Origin: Rhodococcus aetherivorans
GTDB lineage: Bacteria > Actinomycetota > Actinomycetes > Mycobacteriales > Mycobacteriaceae
Direction of reading: 5' to 3'
DNA length: 64,000 nucleotides
NCBI RefSeq assembly: GCF_011058165.1
Contig: NZ_JAALEG010000022.1
Coordinates: 1-64,000, forward strand
Position numbers and translations under genes: made by a program. Positions 52,144 to 61,485 of this stretch are shown here, piece by piece. Under the pieces are notes generated by a model. The model made no database searches, had not been told where the DNA came from, and saw only the letters and a program-made list of their open reading frames with translations. How positions within the stretch are numbered: the stretch's first letter is position 1; the number at the start of each line of letters is the position of its first letter.

Positions 52144-52758
52144 ATGACAGCCGCCCCGCACGAGAATCCCGCTCAGCCGCGGCGCGTCGTAGTGGCCGAG
52201 GACGAGGCGCTGATCAGGCTCGATCTGGTGGAGATGCTCCGCGAGGAAGGCTACGAGGTCGTCGGTGAGGCCGGCGACGGGCAGCGGGCGGTCGAGCTGG
52301 CGGAGGAGCTGAAGCCCGACCTGGTCATCATGGACGTGAAGATGCCCCGGCGCGACGGCATCGACGCCGCCTCGGAGATCGCCGCCCGCCGCATCGCGCC
52401 TGTGGTCATCCTCACGGCGTTCAGTCAGCGCGAGCTTGTCGAACGTGCCCGAGACGCCGGCGCCATGGCGTATCTCGTCAAGCCGTTCTCCAAGTCCGAT
52501 CTCGTTCCGGCCATCGAAGTGGCGGCGAGCCGGTTCGCGGAGATCCGTGAACTCGAGCGCGAGGTGGCGGGGCTGACCGAACGGTTCGAGACCCGCAAGC
52601 TCGTCGACCGAGCCAAGGGCCTGCTCATGGACAAGCATGCGATGACGGAGCCGGAGGCGTTCCGCTGGATCCAGCGGGCGGCAATGGATCGGCGCACCAC
52701 GATGAAGCACGTCGCCGAGGTGGTCATCGAGACGCTGGGTGGTGCTGCGGCGGGATGA
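52144..52758 (+). CDS. pdtaR: ANTAR-domain response regulator
   Basis: This 204-residue antiterminator has a receiver domain (residues 14-130) with acidic pocket VVAEDEALIRLD, phosphoacceptor D64 in LVIMDVKMPRRDG, and K at LVKPFSKSDL. A C-terminal ANTAR domain follows (LVDRAKGLLMDKHAMTEPEAFRWIQRAAMDRRTTMKHVAEVVIE). In M. tuberculosis the orthologue Rv1626 is phosphorylated by PdtaS and binds RNA. No histidine kinase is adjacent here, as in that species. It is preceded by the unusual tRNA on the other strand. Confidence 0.95.
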   Translation: MTAAPHENPAQPRRVVVAEDEALIRLDLVEMLREEGYEVVGEAGDGQRAVELAEELKPDLVIMDVKMPRRDGIDAASEIAARRIAPVVILTAFSQRELVERARDAGAMAYLVKPFSKSDLVPAIEVAASRFAEIRELEREVAGLTERFETRKLVDRAKGLLMDKHAMTEPEAFRWIQRAAMDRRTTMKHVAEVVIETLGGAAAG

Positions 52759-52780
52759 CGGAGCTCCCCGTCACACCGGC

Positions 52781-52797
52781 GTTAATTCTTCGATAAC
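52781..52797. promoter_or_regulatory. GTTA-N9-TAAC palindrome upstream of the binding-protein gene
   Basis: GTTAATTCTTCGATAAC is an AT-rich inverted repeat in the 154-base gap between pdtaR and the lipoprotein gene. It may be a regulator site or part of the promoter; it resembles the AC-containing half-sites of nitrogen regulators only loosely. Confidence 0.4.
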
Positions 52798-52912
52798 GGT
52801 CGCGTCACAAGGATTTCGCCCGGGTTCACGGACGGCGCGGGGCGGATAGGTTTCTGGCCACGTCCCGGTGACGCATCCGGGACGGTGTGCATGCCGATCG
52901 AAGGAGAGTTGG

Positions 52913-54238
52913 ATGGCCAGACGGACCTTCGTCCGCGCCGCTGCGGTGTTCGGAGCAGCGTCTCTCGCCCTCGCGGGTTGTAGCTCGGACAGCGACGATT
53001 CCGCCGCGGGCGGTTCCGGTGACAGCGCGGCGTCCGCGACGACCGTGACCACCGACTGCGAACCCGCGCAGGCGACCGCCGGTGCCACGCCGGTGACGAC
53101 CCCGCTGAAGATCGGCACCCTGCTTCCCGAGACCGGCAGCCTCGCCTTCCTCGGGCCCCCGGAGGTGGCGGCGGTGCGGCTCGCGGTGGACGACGTGAAC
53201 GCCGCCGGCGGTGTGCTGAGCCAGCCGGTGGAGCTGATCACCGGCGACTCGGGCGACACCACGACCGACACCGCGAACTCCACGGTGGACCGGGAACTCG
53301 CGGCGGGAACGCAGGTGATCGTGGGGGCGGCCTCGTCGTCGGTGTCGCTGAAGGTGCTCGACAAGATCGCCAGCGCCGGGGTGGTGATGTTCTCGCCGGC
53401 GAACACCTCCGACCAGTTCGTCTGCTATCCCGACAAGGGGCTGTACTTCCGCACCGCCCCCACCGACGTGCTGCAGGCGCAGGCCCTGGCGCAGCTGATC
53501 TCGGACGACGGTGCCCAGCGGGTGTCGATCATCGCGCTCAACGACCCGTACGGCACCGGCCTGGCCACCAACACCCAGAACAACCTCGTCGAGGCCGGCG
53601 TGCCGGAGGACCAGGTCCAGAAGATCATCTACGACCCCAACGCGCAGTCGTTCAACGCCGAGGTCGACCAGATCAAGAACTTCGGCCCCGACGCCGTGGC
53701 GATCATCGGGTTCGAGGAGTCCGCGAAGATCCTCACCCGCATGCACGAGGTGGGTATCGGGCCGTCCGACGGCATGCTCGTCTACGGCGTGGACGGAAAC
53801 ATGGGCAACGCCCTCGGTGAGGCCGTCGCGCCCGGGCTGGTCGACACGATGCGCGGCACCACTCCGCTCACGGACGTCGGCCCGGACTTCCAGAATCGGC
53901 TCAAGGCCATCGATCCCGCGCTGATCGACTTCAACTATGCCGGCGAATCGTACGACGCCGTGGTGATCTCGGCGCTCGCCGCGGAACAGGCCGGCTCCAC
54001 CGCCGGGGTGGACATCGCCGCGAACATCAACAGCGTCACCAAGGACGGCACGACGTGCACCAGCTACCAGCAGTGCCTGGATCTGCTGCGCGGGGGCCAG
54101 GACATCGACTACGACGGTGTCACCGGCCGGCTCAACTTCACCGACGCCGGCGAGCCCGGCATCGGGTCCTACGGGCACCTGGTGTTCGGGCCGGACAACA
54201 GGCTCACCACCGAGGACTACATCGTGGTCGGTGAGTAG
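52913..54238 (+). CDS. livJ: Branched-chain amino acid ABC transporter, substrate-binding lipoprotein
   Basis: This 441-residue lipoprotein has a signal peptide with lipobox LALAGC (Cys23), to be modified by Lgt. A Ser/Asp-rich linker and a type I periplasmic-binding fold follow: LKIGTLLPETGSLAFLGPPE, AVRLAVDDVNAAGGVLSQPVELI, and VIVGAASSSVSLKVLDKIAS. The amino-acid-binding type is clear; the exact ligand is not. AAGGAGAG precedes the ATG. The gene is not inside the permease operon but converges on it, sharing a perfect terminator. Confidence 0.93.
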   Translation: MARRTFVRAAAVFGAASLALAGCSSDSDDSAAGGSGDSAASATTVTTDCEPAQATAGATPVTTPLKIGTLLPETGSLAFLGPPEVAAVRLAVDDVNAAGGVLSQPVELITGDSGDTTTDTANSTVDRELAAGTQVIVGAASSSVSLKVLDKIASAGVVMFSPANTSDQFVCYPDKGLYFRTAPTDVLQAQALAQLISDDGAQRVSIIALNDPYGTGLATNTQNNLVEAGVPEDQVQKIIYDPNAQSFNAEVDQIKNFGPDAVAIIGFEESAKILTRMHEVGIGPSDGMLVYGVDGNMGNALGEAVAPGLVDTMRGTTPLTDVGPDFQNRLKAIDPALIDFNYAGESYDAVVISALAAEQAGSTAGVDIAANINSVTKDGTTCTSYQQCLDLLRGGQDIDYDGVTGRLNFTDAGEPGIGSYGHLVFGPDNRLTTEDYIVVGE

Positions 54239-54250
54239 CGAGGGCCCCGC

Positions 54251-54288
54251 GGACGGGGCCGGGAACCGATCGGTTCCCGGCCCCGTCC
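54251..54288. terminator. Perfect bidirectional terminator between livJ and livF
   Basis: The 38 bases are fully self-complementary, giving 19-base arms centred on GATC. It serves both convergent transcripts. Confidence 0.88.
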
Positions 54289-54300
54289 GTCGTCCACCCG

Positions 54301-55125
54301 TCAGCTGCGCTTCTTCTCCTGGCTGCCCGCGAGCGTCCCGAGGTACAGCTCGACGACCTTCGGGTCGTGCATGAGATTCGGCCCGGTGTCGGTATACGCG
54401 TTGCGGCCCTGGTCGAGCACGTAGCCGCGGTCGCAGATCTGCAGGCACCGTCGCGCGTTCTGCTCGACCATGATGATCGACACCCCCGCGGCGTTGATCT
54501 TCTTGCAGCGGATGAACACCTCGTCCTGGAACATCGGCGACAGGCCCGCCGACGGCTCGTCGAGCAGCAGCACGGACGGATCCATCATCAGCGCCCGGCC
54601 CATCGCCACCATCTGCCGCTCACCGCCGGACAGGGCACCGGCCTTGACCTTGCGGCGCTCACCGAGGAGCGGGAACAGCTCCGCGACGAACGCGAAACGT
54701 TCCTCGAACTTCTTGGGCCGCAAGTAGATTCCCATCTCGAGGTTCTCCTCGATGGTCAGTGACGGGAACACGTTACGGGTCTGCGGCACGTAGCCGAGGC
54801 CCTTGCGCACCAGTACGTGCGCGGGCGCGGCGGTGATGTCGTCGCCGCGCAGCGTCACCGTGCCGCGGCGCACCGGGATCAACCCGAACAGCGCCTTGAG
54901 CAGGGTCGACTTGCCGGCGCCGTTGGGTCCGATGATGCCGACGATCTCGCCGTCGCGGAGGAAGAAGTTGCAGCCGCGCAGGATGTCGACACCGGGGAAG
55001 TACCCGGCGACGATGTCGTCGGCGCGCACCAGCGCCCCCTCGGCGAGACGGGCGTGCTCCTCGGGAGTGGCCGCGCGCTCGGCCGCGGTCATCTGCGCCG
55101 GGCTGGGGGAGGGCGTCTCGCTCAC
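54301..55125 (-). CDS. livF: Branched-chain amino acid ABC transporter ATPase LivF
   Basis: This 274-residue ATPase has Walker A GPNGAGKSTLLKALFG, signature LSGGERQMVAMGRALM and Walker B VLLLDEPSAGLSP. The LivF-typical VPQTRNVFPSLTIEENLEMG and VEQNARRCLQICDRGYVLDQG are also present. About 27 N-terminal residues extend beyond the usual start. GTG at 55125 overlaps the livG stop (GTGA). It is the last gene of the livHMGF operon. Confidence 0.94.
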   Translation of the reverse strand: MSETPSPSPAQMTAAERAATPEEHARLAEGALVRADDIVAGYFPGVDILRGCNFFLRDGEIVGIIGPNGAGKSTLLKALFGLIPVRRGTVTLRGDDITAAPAHVLVRKGLGYVPQTRNVFPSLTIEENLEMGIYLRPKKFEERFAFVAELFPLLGERRKVKAGALSGGERQMVAMGRALMMDPSVLLLDEPSAGLSPMFQDEVFIRCKKINAAGVSIIMVEQNARRCLQICDRGYVLDQGRNAYTDTGPNLMHDPKVVELYLGTLAGSQEKKRS

Positions 55126-56162
55126 GGCTTCTCCTGCGTCGGAGGCTCGGTACCGGTCTCGGGCTGCCCGGCCGCGCCGGGCATGTCGGCGAGGACGGTG
55201 GCGCTCGGTTCGGACAGGTCGCCGCCGGACTCGAGGGTGTGGGCCTCGGCCTCCTCGATCGCCACGGCGAGCGCGGCCGTGGCGCCGACGGGGTTGCCCT
55301 CGTCGTCGAACTCGAGCGCCTGGTCGTGGTGGCTGCCCAGGTAGGCGTCGACGACGGCCGGACTCGAGGACAGCTGGTCCGGCGGGGCCTCGGCGATCAC
55401 CGAGCCCTGGGCCATCACCACCACCCAGTCGGAGATGTCGCGGATGACGTCCATGTCGTGTTCGACGAACACCACGGTCATCCCGTCGTCGCGCAGGGCC
55501 TTGATGTGCCCGAGGAGGCTCTGCGTCAGCGCGGGATTGACCCCGGCCATCGGCTCGTCGAGCATCACCACCGTCGGCTCGGTCATCAGGGCCCGCGCCA
55601 TCTCGAGGAGCTTGCGCTGCCCGCCGGACAGGGAGCCGGCCAGGTCGTCGGCCTTCGCGTCCAGGGCGAACCGCGCCAGTAGTTCGCGAGCCCGCTCGGT
55701 GACGGCGCGTTCCTGCCGGTGCCACATCCACGGCAGCAGCGCACCGAGCATCCGTTCCCCGCGCTGGTCCGTCGCGCCGAGCCGCACGTTGTCGAGCACC
55801 GTCATCTTCGACAGCGCCTTGGTCAGCTGGAACGTCCGCACGATCCCGCGGCGCGCCAGCTGGTGCGGGTGCAGGCCGCCGAGCGGCATCCCGTCCATGC
55901 TCCAGGTCCCCGTGTCGGGGCGGTCGAAGCCGGTGAGCAGGTTGAACAGCGTGGTCTTGCCGGCGCCGTTCGGCCCGATCAGCCCGGTGATGCACCCCCG
56001 CTGAATCTCGAGGTGCGCCACGTCGACCGCTCTGAGGCCGCCGAAGGTGCGGGAGAGCCCGTCCACCACGAGGATCGGATCCGGTTTGGCCGCGCCGGGC
56101 TCGCGTGCCACGGAGTCGAACAGCGCGGAGCGCTGCGCCGCGGAGAGGGTCGCGTCAGGCAT
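55122..56162 (-). CDS. livG: Branched-chain amino acid ABC transporter ATPase LivG
   Basis: This 346-residue ATPase has Walker A GPNGAGKTTLFNLLTGF, signature LSGGQRKLLEMARALM and Walker B VVMLDEPMAGVNP. The LivG-type GIVRTFQLTKALSKMTVLDNVRLG and VVFVEHDMDVIRDISDWVVVM are also visible. The last 60 residues form an acidic, low-complexity tail after the normal end of LivG, a feature of this lineage or a lengthening. It overlaps livM by 8 bases and livF by 4. Confidence 0.94.
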   Translation of the reverse strand: MPDATLSAAQRSALFDSVAREPGAAKPDPILVVDGLSRTFGGLRAVDVAHLEIQRGCITGLIGPNGAGKTTLFNLLTGFDRPDTGTWSMDGMPLGGLHPHQLARRGIVRTFQLTKALSKMTVLDNVRLGATDQRGERMLGALLPWMWHRQERAVTERARELLARFALDAKADDLAGSLSGGQRKLLEMARALMTEPTVVMLDEPMAGVNPALTQSLLGHIKALRDDGMTVVFVEHDMDVIRDISDWVVVMAQGSVIAEAPPDQLSSSPAVVDAYLGSHHDQALEFDDEGNPVGATAALAVAIEEAEAHTLESGGDLSEPSATVLADMPGAAGQPETGTEPPTQEKP

Positions 56163-57153
56163 CGAGCTGCACCTCCCGCTTGTTGCCGAGGATGCCCTGG
56201 GGCCGGAACACCATCATGACTGCGATGAGCACACCGAGGAGGATGTAGCGCATCGCCCCGACCTGCTGCTCGGACAGGGCCAGCAGCGGGTCCGGGCCCG
56301 AGATGGACTGGCGTAGCAGGGCATCGGGAACGGTGAGCAGGAACCAGAACAGCATCGCGCCGAGCACGGGACCGAACACGGTGGCGGCGCCACCGAGGAT
56401 CAGGGCGCCGAAGGCGAAGAACGTCTGCGCGGTGGAGTAGAAGTCGGGGTTGATCGACTTGGTCTGCAGCGCGTTGAAGACGCCGCCGAGCCCGCCGATC
56501 ATGCCGCCGAGCACCAGCGCCTGCATCTTGTACACGAACACGTTCTTGCCGAGCGATCGGGCGGCGTCCTCGTCCTCGCGGACGGCCTTGAGGACCCGGC
56601 CCCACGGGCTGTGGCTGAGCAGATACACCAGCCCGCACAGCAGCAGCACCAGGGTCCAGCCCACGACCATCGCCCACAGGTCGTCGCCGTAGAACCGCAT
56701 CCCGAGCAGCGAGTACTGCCGCCCGGAGTCGAACGGGCTGAGCTGCGTGAACGGCCCGGCGAACCCGAACAGGCCGTTGGTCGAGCCGGTCACCGGATCC
56801 GAGGCGGTGGACCGGAACACCAGCCGCAGGATCTCGGAGGCGGCGATGGTGACGATGGCGAGGTAGTCGGCGCGCAGCCGCAGCGTGGGGATGCCCAGCA
56901 CCAGGGCCAGCAGGGCCGAGGCGGCCAGGCCCACGAGGATGCCGAGCCACAGCGGCTGGTCGTAGGTGACGGTCATGATCCCGACGCCGTACCCGCCAAG
57001 CAGGGCGAACCCGATCTGGCCGAAGTTGAGCAGTCCGGCGTACCCGAAGTGCAGGTTCAGCCCGATGGCCAGCAGCGCGTAGAAGATCGCCGACGGCCCG
57101 ATCAACTGGGCGAAGGAAACCTGGAGAACGGCAGCGATGTCCACGGCGGTCAC
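56155..57153 (-). CDS. livM: Branched-chain amino acid ABC transporter permease LivM
   Basis: This 332-residue permease has about eight to ten membrane segments and the family core LNLHFGYAGLLNFGQIGFALLGGYG. LRADYLAIVTIAASEILRLV and the EAA-like loop SPWGRVLKAVREDEDAARSLGKNVFVYKMQ contact the ATPase. It begins at a GTG overlapping the livH stop. The product pairs with LivH in the membrane. Confidence 0.93.
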   Translation of the reverse strand: MTAVDIAAVLQVSFAQLIGPSAIFYALLAIGLNLHFGYAGLLNFGQIGFALLGGYGVGIMTVTYDQPLWLGILVGLAASALLALVLGIPTLRLRADYLAIVTIAASEILRLVFRSTASDPVTGSTNGLFGFAGPFTQLSPFDSGRQYSLLGMRFYGDDLWAMVVGWTLVLLLCGLVYLLSHSPWGRVLKAVREDEDAARSLGKNVFVYKMQALVLGGMIGGLGGVFNALQTKSINPDFYSTAQTFFAFGALILGGAATVFGPVLGAMLFWFLLTVPDALLRQSISGPDPLLALSEQQVGAMRYILLGVLIAVMMVFRPQGILGNKREVQLDA

Positions 57154-58496
57154 CCGACCCTTGCCCGGCTGCCCAGGATGCCCTGGGGCCGGACGACGAG
57201 GATGAGGATCAGCACGAGCAGGCCGCCGATGTACTTCAGGTCGGGGTTGATGACCAGCGTCGACAACTGCACCAGCAGGCCCACGATGACGCAGCCGAGC
57301 AACGCCCCGTACGCGGTGCCGAGGCCGCCGAGGGTGATCCCGGCGAACATCAGCAGCAGCAGCTTGAAACCCATCTCCCACTGCACGCGGCCCCCGAGCT
57401 CGGACAGGCCGAAGAGCACGCCGCCCAGGGCGGCCAGCCCACCGCCGAGGGCCCATACGAACCGGACGACGCGTTCGACGTCGATGCCGGAGGCGGCCGC
57501 CAGATCCCGGTTGTCGGCCACCGCCCGCATCGCCTTGCCGATGCGGGTGCGCTGGATGAGCAGGGCCACCCCGACCAGCACGACGAGGCTGACCACGATG
57601 CAGGCCAGGTTCACCGGGGTGATCGCGATCGGACCCCATTCCAGCTGGCGCTGGCCCTGATAGTCGGCGAACGCCTCGGCCCGGTCGGAGAACAGCGCGA
57701 GGATCAGGTAGCGCAGCGAGATCGCCAGGCCGATGGACACGACCAGCTGTGCGATGAGGCCGGTGCGCCGGCGCCGCAGGGGCGCCCAGATCAGCCCGTT
57801 GTTGAGCAGGCCGATGACGATGCCCACCACGATCGCGAGCAGCGTCGCGGGGATCAACTGGATACCCAGGCTGACGTTGAAGATCCACGCGGCCACCGCG
57901 CCGAGGGTCACGAGCTCGCCGTGCGCGAAGTTCGTCAGGCCGGTGGTTCCGAAGATCAGGCTCAGCCCGACCCCGGCGATCGCGATCACGAGGCCGAACC
58001 GCAGTCCGTCGACGACGGTGCGGATCAGCGTCTCCCACCCCGAGGTGGCGAACCCGGACCGCGACTCGCCGAACGAGAAGATGACCGTGTTCGCCCGGCC
58101 GGCGGCGACGTCGCGCTGCACGGCGGCCTGCACGCTCACCCCCTCGGGAAGGGACTGCTCGTCCACCTCGAACGTGTAGGTGCCGGGGGGTACGGTCATC
58201 TGCCAGCGCCCGTCGGGCGCCGAGGTGGCCCGGGCGACCTCGGCGCCCGCGGCGTCGCGGGCCCGGACCGTGACCCCGCCGAGGCGCTGCCCGGCGTTGT
58301 TGAGACTGCCGCTGACCCGCACCTCCTCGCTCGGCTGCGGCGCGGTGGTGGTCGGCGCCGGGGGTGGGGTGGGTTCCTGCGCGGAGGCCGCCCCGGCTCC
58401 GACACCGGCGAGCGCGAGTGCGACGAGCAGGAGCAGGAGCGTCGGGGCGAGCCGAGGTATCGGTGGTCGCCCCCGGAGCGGCACGGATGGGGCCAC
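57150..58496 (-). CDS. livH: LivH permease with N-terminal extracytoplasmic domain
   Basis: The C-terminal 290 residues are a LivH permease: GLVIAIAGVGLSLIFGTTGLTNFAHGELVTLG, IQRTRIGKAMRAVADNRDLAAASGID and FAGITLGGLGTAYGALLGCVIVG. Before it lies a signal-like helix (LAPTLLLLLVALALAGVGAG), a Pro/Thr linker and a carboxypeptidase-regulatory-like beta domain (VRVSGSLNNAGQRLGGVTVR, then PDGRWQMTVPPGTYTFEVDEQ). This extra domain would face the cell exterior. GTG 58496 is chosen because GGAGGA lies 6 bases upstream. It heads the liv operon, divergent from polA. Confidence 0.88.
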   Translation of the reverse strand: MAPSVPLRGRPPIPRLAPTLLLLLVALALAGVGAGAASAQEPTPPPAPTTTAPQPSEEVRVSGSLNNAGQRLGGVTVRARDAAGAEVARATSAPDGRWQMTVPPGTYTFEVDEQSLPEGVSVQAAVQRDVAAGRANTVIFSFGESRSGFATSGWETLIRTVVDGLRFGLVIAIAGVGLSLIFGTTGLTNFAHGELVTLGAVAAWIFNVSLGIQLIPATLLAIVVGIVIGLLNNGLIWAPLRRRRTGLIAQLVVSIGLAISLRYLILALFSDRAEAFADYQGQRQLEWGPIAITPVNLACIVVSLVVLVGVALLIQRTRIGKAMRAVADNRDLAAASGIDVERVVRFVWALGGGLAALGGVLFGLSELGGRVQWEMGFKLLLLMFAGITLGGLGTAYGALLGCVIVGLLVQLSTLVINPDLKYIGGLLVLILILVVRPQGILGSRARVG

Positions 58497-58696
58497 GCAG
58501 GTCCTCCGGATCACGTCGGGTCGTCGAGCGCGGCGCCGGGGGACCGGCGTCGTGGAACCGGACTTTAGCGGCTGCAACCGCTTTCCACGGGGCTCTGCGA
58601 TTTCCGCCGCGTATCTGTTCTGTTTCGGGTGCCGCGCCGAGCGCACGGCCGCGGAGGGGCCCGGGTTGTCCGAGCCGGTCCCTAGACTGAGGAACC

Positions 58697-61420
58697 GTGA
58701 CTCGTGCATCCACCTCCTCCGCGCCCGCCGCCACCGCCGGCGACCGACCGACCCTGTTGCTGCTCGACGGGCATTCCCTGGCGTTCCGCGCGTTCTACGC
58801 CCTGCCGGCGGAGAACTTCAAGACCCACAGCGGCCAGACCACCAACGCGGTGTACGGGTTCACCTCCATGCTCATCAACCTGCTGCGCGACGAGCAGCCC
58901 ACCCACGTCGCCGCGGCCTTCGACGTCAACCGCGACACGTTCCGGGCGGCGGCGTACCCCGAGTACAAGGCCAATCGCAGCTCGGCGCCCGACGAGTTCC
59001 GCGGTCAGGTCGACATCACCAAGGACGTGCTCGAGGCGCTGGGCATCCCGGTGATGGCCGAGCCCGGCTACGAGGCCGACGACATCATCGCGACCCTGGC
59101 CACGCAGGCCGCCGCCCAGGGGTACCGGGTGCTCGTCGTCACCGGCGACCGGGACTCGCTGCAGTTGGTCACCGACGACGTGACCGTCCTCTATCCTCGG
59201 CGCGGGGTGTCGGACCTGACCCGGTTCACGCCCGGGGCGGTGGAGGAGAAGTACGGCCTGACCCCGCAGCAGTACCCCGACTTCGCGGCGCTGCGCGGGG
59301 ATCCGAGCGACAACCTGCCCTCGATCCCGGGGGTGGGGGAGAAGACCGCCGCCAAATGGATCCGCGAGTTCGGCAGCCTCACCGAGCTCGTCGACCGCGT
59401 CGACGAGGTCCGCGGGAAGACCGGTGACGCCCTGCGCGCACACCTGTCCAGCGTGCTGCTCAACCGTCAGCTCACCGAGATGGTGCGGGACATGGCCCTG
59501 CCCTACACCCCCGATCAGCTGGCCCTGACCCCCTGGGACCGTGACCGCATCCACCGGCTGTTCGACGACCTCGAGTTCAAGGTGCTGCGCGACCGGCTGT
59601 TCGCGACCCTCAGCTCGGTCGAGCCGGAGGCCGAGGAGGGCTTCGAGGTGCGCGGCGGCGTGCTCGAGCCGGGCACGCTCGCCGGATGGCTCGCCGCGCA
59701 CGCCGTGCCGGGCGTGCGGCACGGCATGGCGGTGCTCGGTTCCTGCATCCCGTACGGCGGCGACGCCACGGCCGTGGCGATCGCCGCGGCCGACGGTGAG
59801 GGCGCGTACGTGAGCACCACCACCCTCACGCCCGAGGACGAGGCGGCGCTCGCCGCCTGGCTGGCCGACGCGGCCGTACCCAAGGCGCTGCACGAGGCGA
59901 AGGCGGCCCTGCACGCACTGCGGGGCCGCGGGTGGACGCTGGCCGGGGTCACCAGCGACACCGCCCTCGCCGCCTACCTCGTGCGTCCCGGTCAGCGCAC
60001 CTTCAACCTCGACGACCTGTCCCTGCGCTACCTCAAGCGGGAGCTTCGGGTGGAGGAGTCGGGGGAGCAGCAGCTCTCGCTGCTCGACGACGCCGACGCC
60101 GCCGACGCGAAGGCCGCGGAGGCGGCGATTCTGCGGGCCCGTGCGGTGGTGGACCTCGCCGCGGCCCTGGACACCGAGCTCGAGGGGATCGAGTCCACCG
60201 CCCTGCTGACCGACATGGAACTGCCCCTGCTGGGTGTGCTCGCCGACCTCGAGACGACCGGAATCGCGGTCGAGGCCGGACGGTTGGACGACCTGCAGTC
60301 CGGCTTCGCCGCGGACGTCGCCGCCGCGGCGTCGGCCGCCTACGACGTGATCGGCAAGCAGATCAACCTCGGCTCACCGAAGCAACTGCAGGTGGTGTTG
60401 TTCGACGAGCTGGGGATGCCGAAGACGAAGAAGACCAAGACCGGCTACACCACCGACGCCGAGGCGCTGCAGAATCTGTTCGAGCAGACCGGGCACCCGT
60501 TCCTCGAGCACCTGCTCGCGCACCGGGAAGCGATGAAGATGAAGACCACGGTCGACGGCCTGGTCAAGTCCATCGCCGACGACGGCCGGATCCACACCAC
60601 CTTCAACCAGACCGTGGCCGCCACCGGCCGGTTGTCCTCGACCGAGCCGAACCTGCAGAACATCCCGGTGCGCACGGAGGCGGGCCGGCACATCCGCGAC
60701 GCGTTCGTCGTCGGCCCCGGCTACGACCTGCTGCTCACCGCGGACTACAGCCAGATCGAGATGCGGATCATGGCGCACCTCTCCGGCGACGAGGGCCTGA
60801 TCGAGGCGTTCAACACCGGCGAGGACCTGCACAGCTTCGTCGGTTCCCGGGCGTTCGGGGTGCCGATCGAGGAGGTCACTCCGGAGCTGCGGCGACGGGT
60901 CAAGGCGATGTCGTACGGGCTGGCCTACGGGCTCAGCGCGTACGGGCTGGCGCAGCAGCTGAAGATCTCCACCGAAGAGGCCCGCGAACAGATGGAGGCC
61001 TACTTCAACCGCTTCGGCGGCGTGCGCGACTACCTGCACGCCGTCGTCGAGCAGGCCCGCAAGGACGGCTACACCTCCACCCTCTACGGCCGCAGGCGCT
61101 ACCTGCCGGACCTGAACAGCGACAACCGTCAGCGCCGGGAGGTCGCCGAGCGGGCCGCGCTCAACGCCCCGATCCAGGGCACCGCCGCCGACATCATCAA
61201 GGTCGCGATGATCGACGTGCAGACGGCGCTGCGCGGGGCCGGGTTGCGGTCGCGCATGCTCCTGCAGGTGCACGACGAACTGGTGCTCGAGGTGACCGCC
61301 GACGAGCGCGAACAGGTGCAGCAGCTGGTGCGGGACAAGATGGCCTCGGTCATCGACCTGTCGGTTCCGCTGGACGTCTCGGTCGGCTTCGGGCGCAGCT
61401 GGGACGCCGCCGCGCACTGA
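58697..61420 (+). CDS. polA: DNA polymerase I
   Basis: This 907-residue polymerase fills gaps in repair and removes RNA primers. The 5'-3' exonuclease domain (residues 15-300) has TLLLLDGHSLAFRAFYAL, GYEADDIIATLA and VVTGDRDSLQLV. The middle 3'-5' exonuclease domain appears degenerate, as in mycobacteria, so proofreading is unlikely. The polymerase domain has motif A DYSQIEMRIMAHLSGD, motif B RRRVKAMSYGLAYGLSAYGL and motif C QVHDELVLEV. TAGACT (58683-58688) lies 8 bases before the GTG, so the transcript is nearly leaderless. Confidence 0.97.
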   Translation: MTRASTSSAPAATAGDRPTLLLLDGHSLAFRAFYALPAENFKTHSGQTTNAVYGFTSMLINLLRDEQPTHVAAAFDVNRDTFRAAAYPEYKANRSSAPDEFRGQVDITKDVLEALGIPVMAEPGYEADDIIATLATQAAAQGYRVLVVTGDRDSLQLVTDDVTVLYPRRGVSDLTRFTPGAVEEKYGLTPQQYPDFAALRGDPSDNLPSIPGVGEKTAAKWIREFGSLTELVDRVDEVRGKTGDALRAHLSSVLLNRQLTEMVRDMALPYTPDQLALTPWDRDRIHRLFDDLEFKVLRDRLFATLSSVEPEAEEGFEVRGGVLEPGTLAGWLAAHAVPGVRHGMAVLGSCIPYGGDATAVAIAAADGEGAYVSTTTLTPEDEAALAAWLADAAVPKALHEAKAALHALRGRGWTLAGVTSDTALAAYLVRPGQRTFNLDDLSLRYLKRELRVEESGEQQLSLLDDADAADAKAAEAAILRARAVVDLAAALDTELEGIESTALLTDMELPLLGVLADLETTGIAVEAGRLDDLQSGFAADVAAAASAAYDVIGKQINLGSPKQLQVVLFDELGMPKTKKTKTGYTTDAEALQNLFEQTGHPFLEHLLAHREAMKMKTTVDGLVKSIADDGRIHTTFNQTVAATGRLSSTEPNLQNIPVRTEAGRHIRDAFVVGPGYDLLLTADYSQIEMRIMAHLSGDEGLIEAFNTGEDLHSFVGSRAFGVPIEEVTPELRRRVKAMSYGLAYGLSAYGLAQQLKISTEEAREQMEAYFNRFGGVRDYLHAVVEQARKDGYTSTLYGRRRYLPDLNSDNRQRREVAERAALNAPIQGTAADIIKVAMIDVQTALRGAGLRSRMLLQVHDELVLEVTADEREQVQQLVRDKMASVIDLSVPLDVSVGFGRSWDAAAH

Positions 61421-61433
61421 CCCCGACACGGCA

Positions 61434-61475
61434 GTGCGCACGTCCCGTCGCCCTCTCGCGGCGGGACGTGCGCAC
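61434..61475. terminator. Hairpin terminator between polA and trxA
   Basis: GTGCGCACGTCCCG (61434-61447) and CGGGACGTGCGCAC (61462-61475) pair perfectly over 14 bases around a 14-base loop. Confidence 0.8.
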
Positions 61476-61485
61476 CCGGGGTCGC

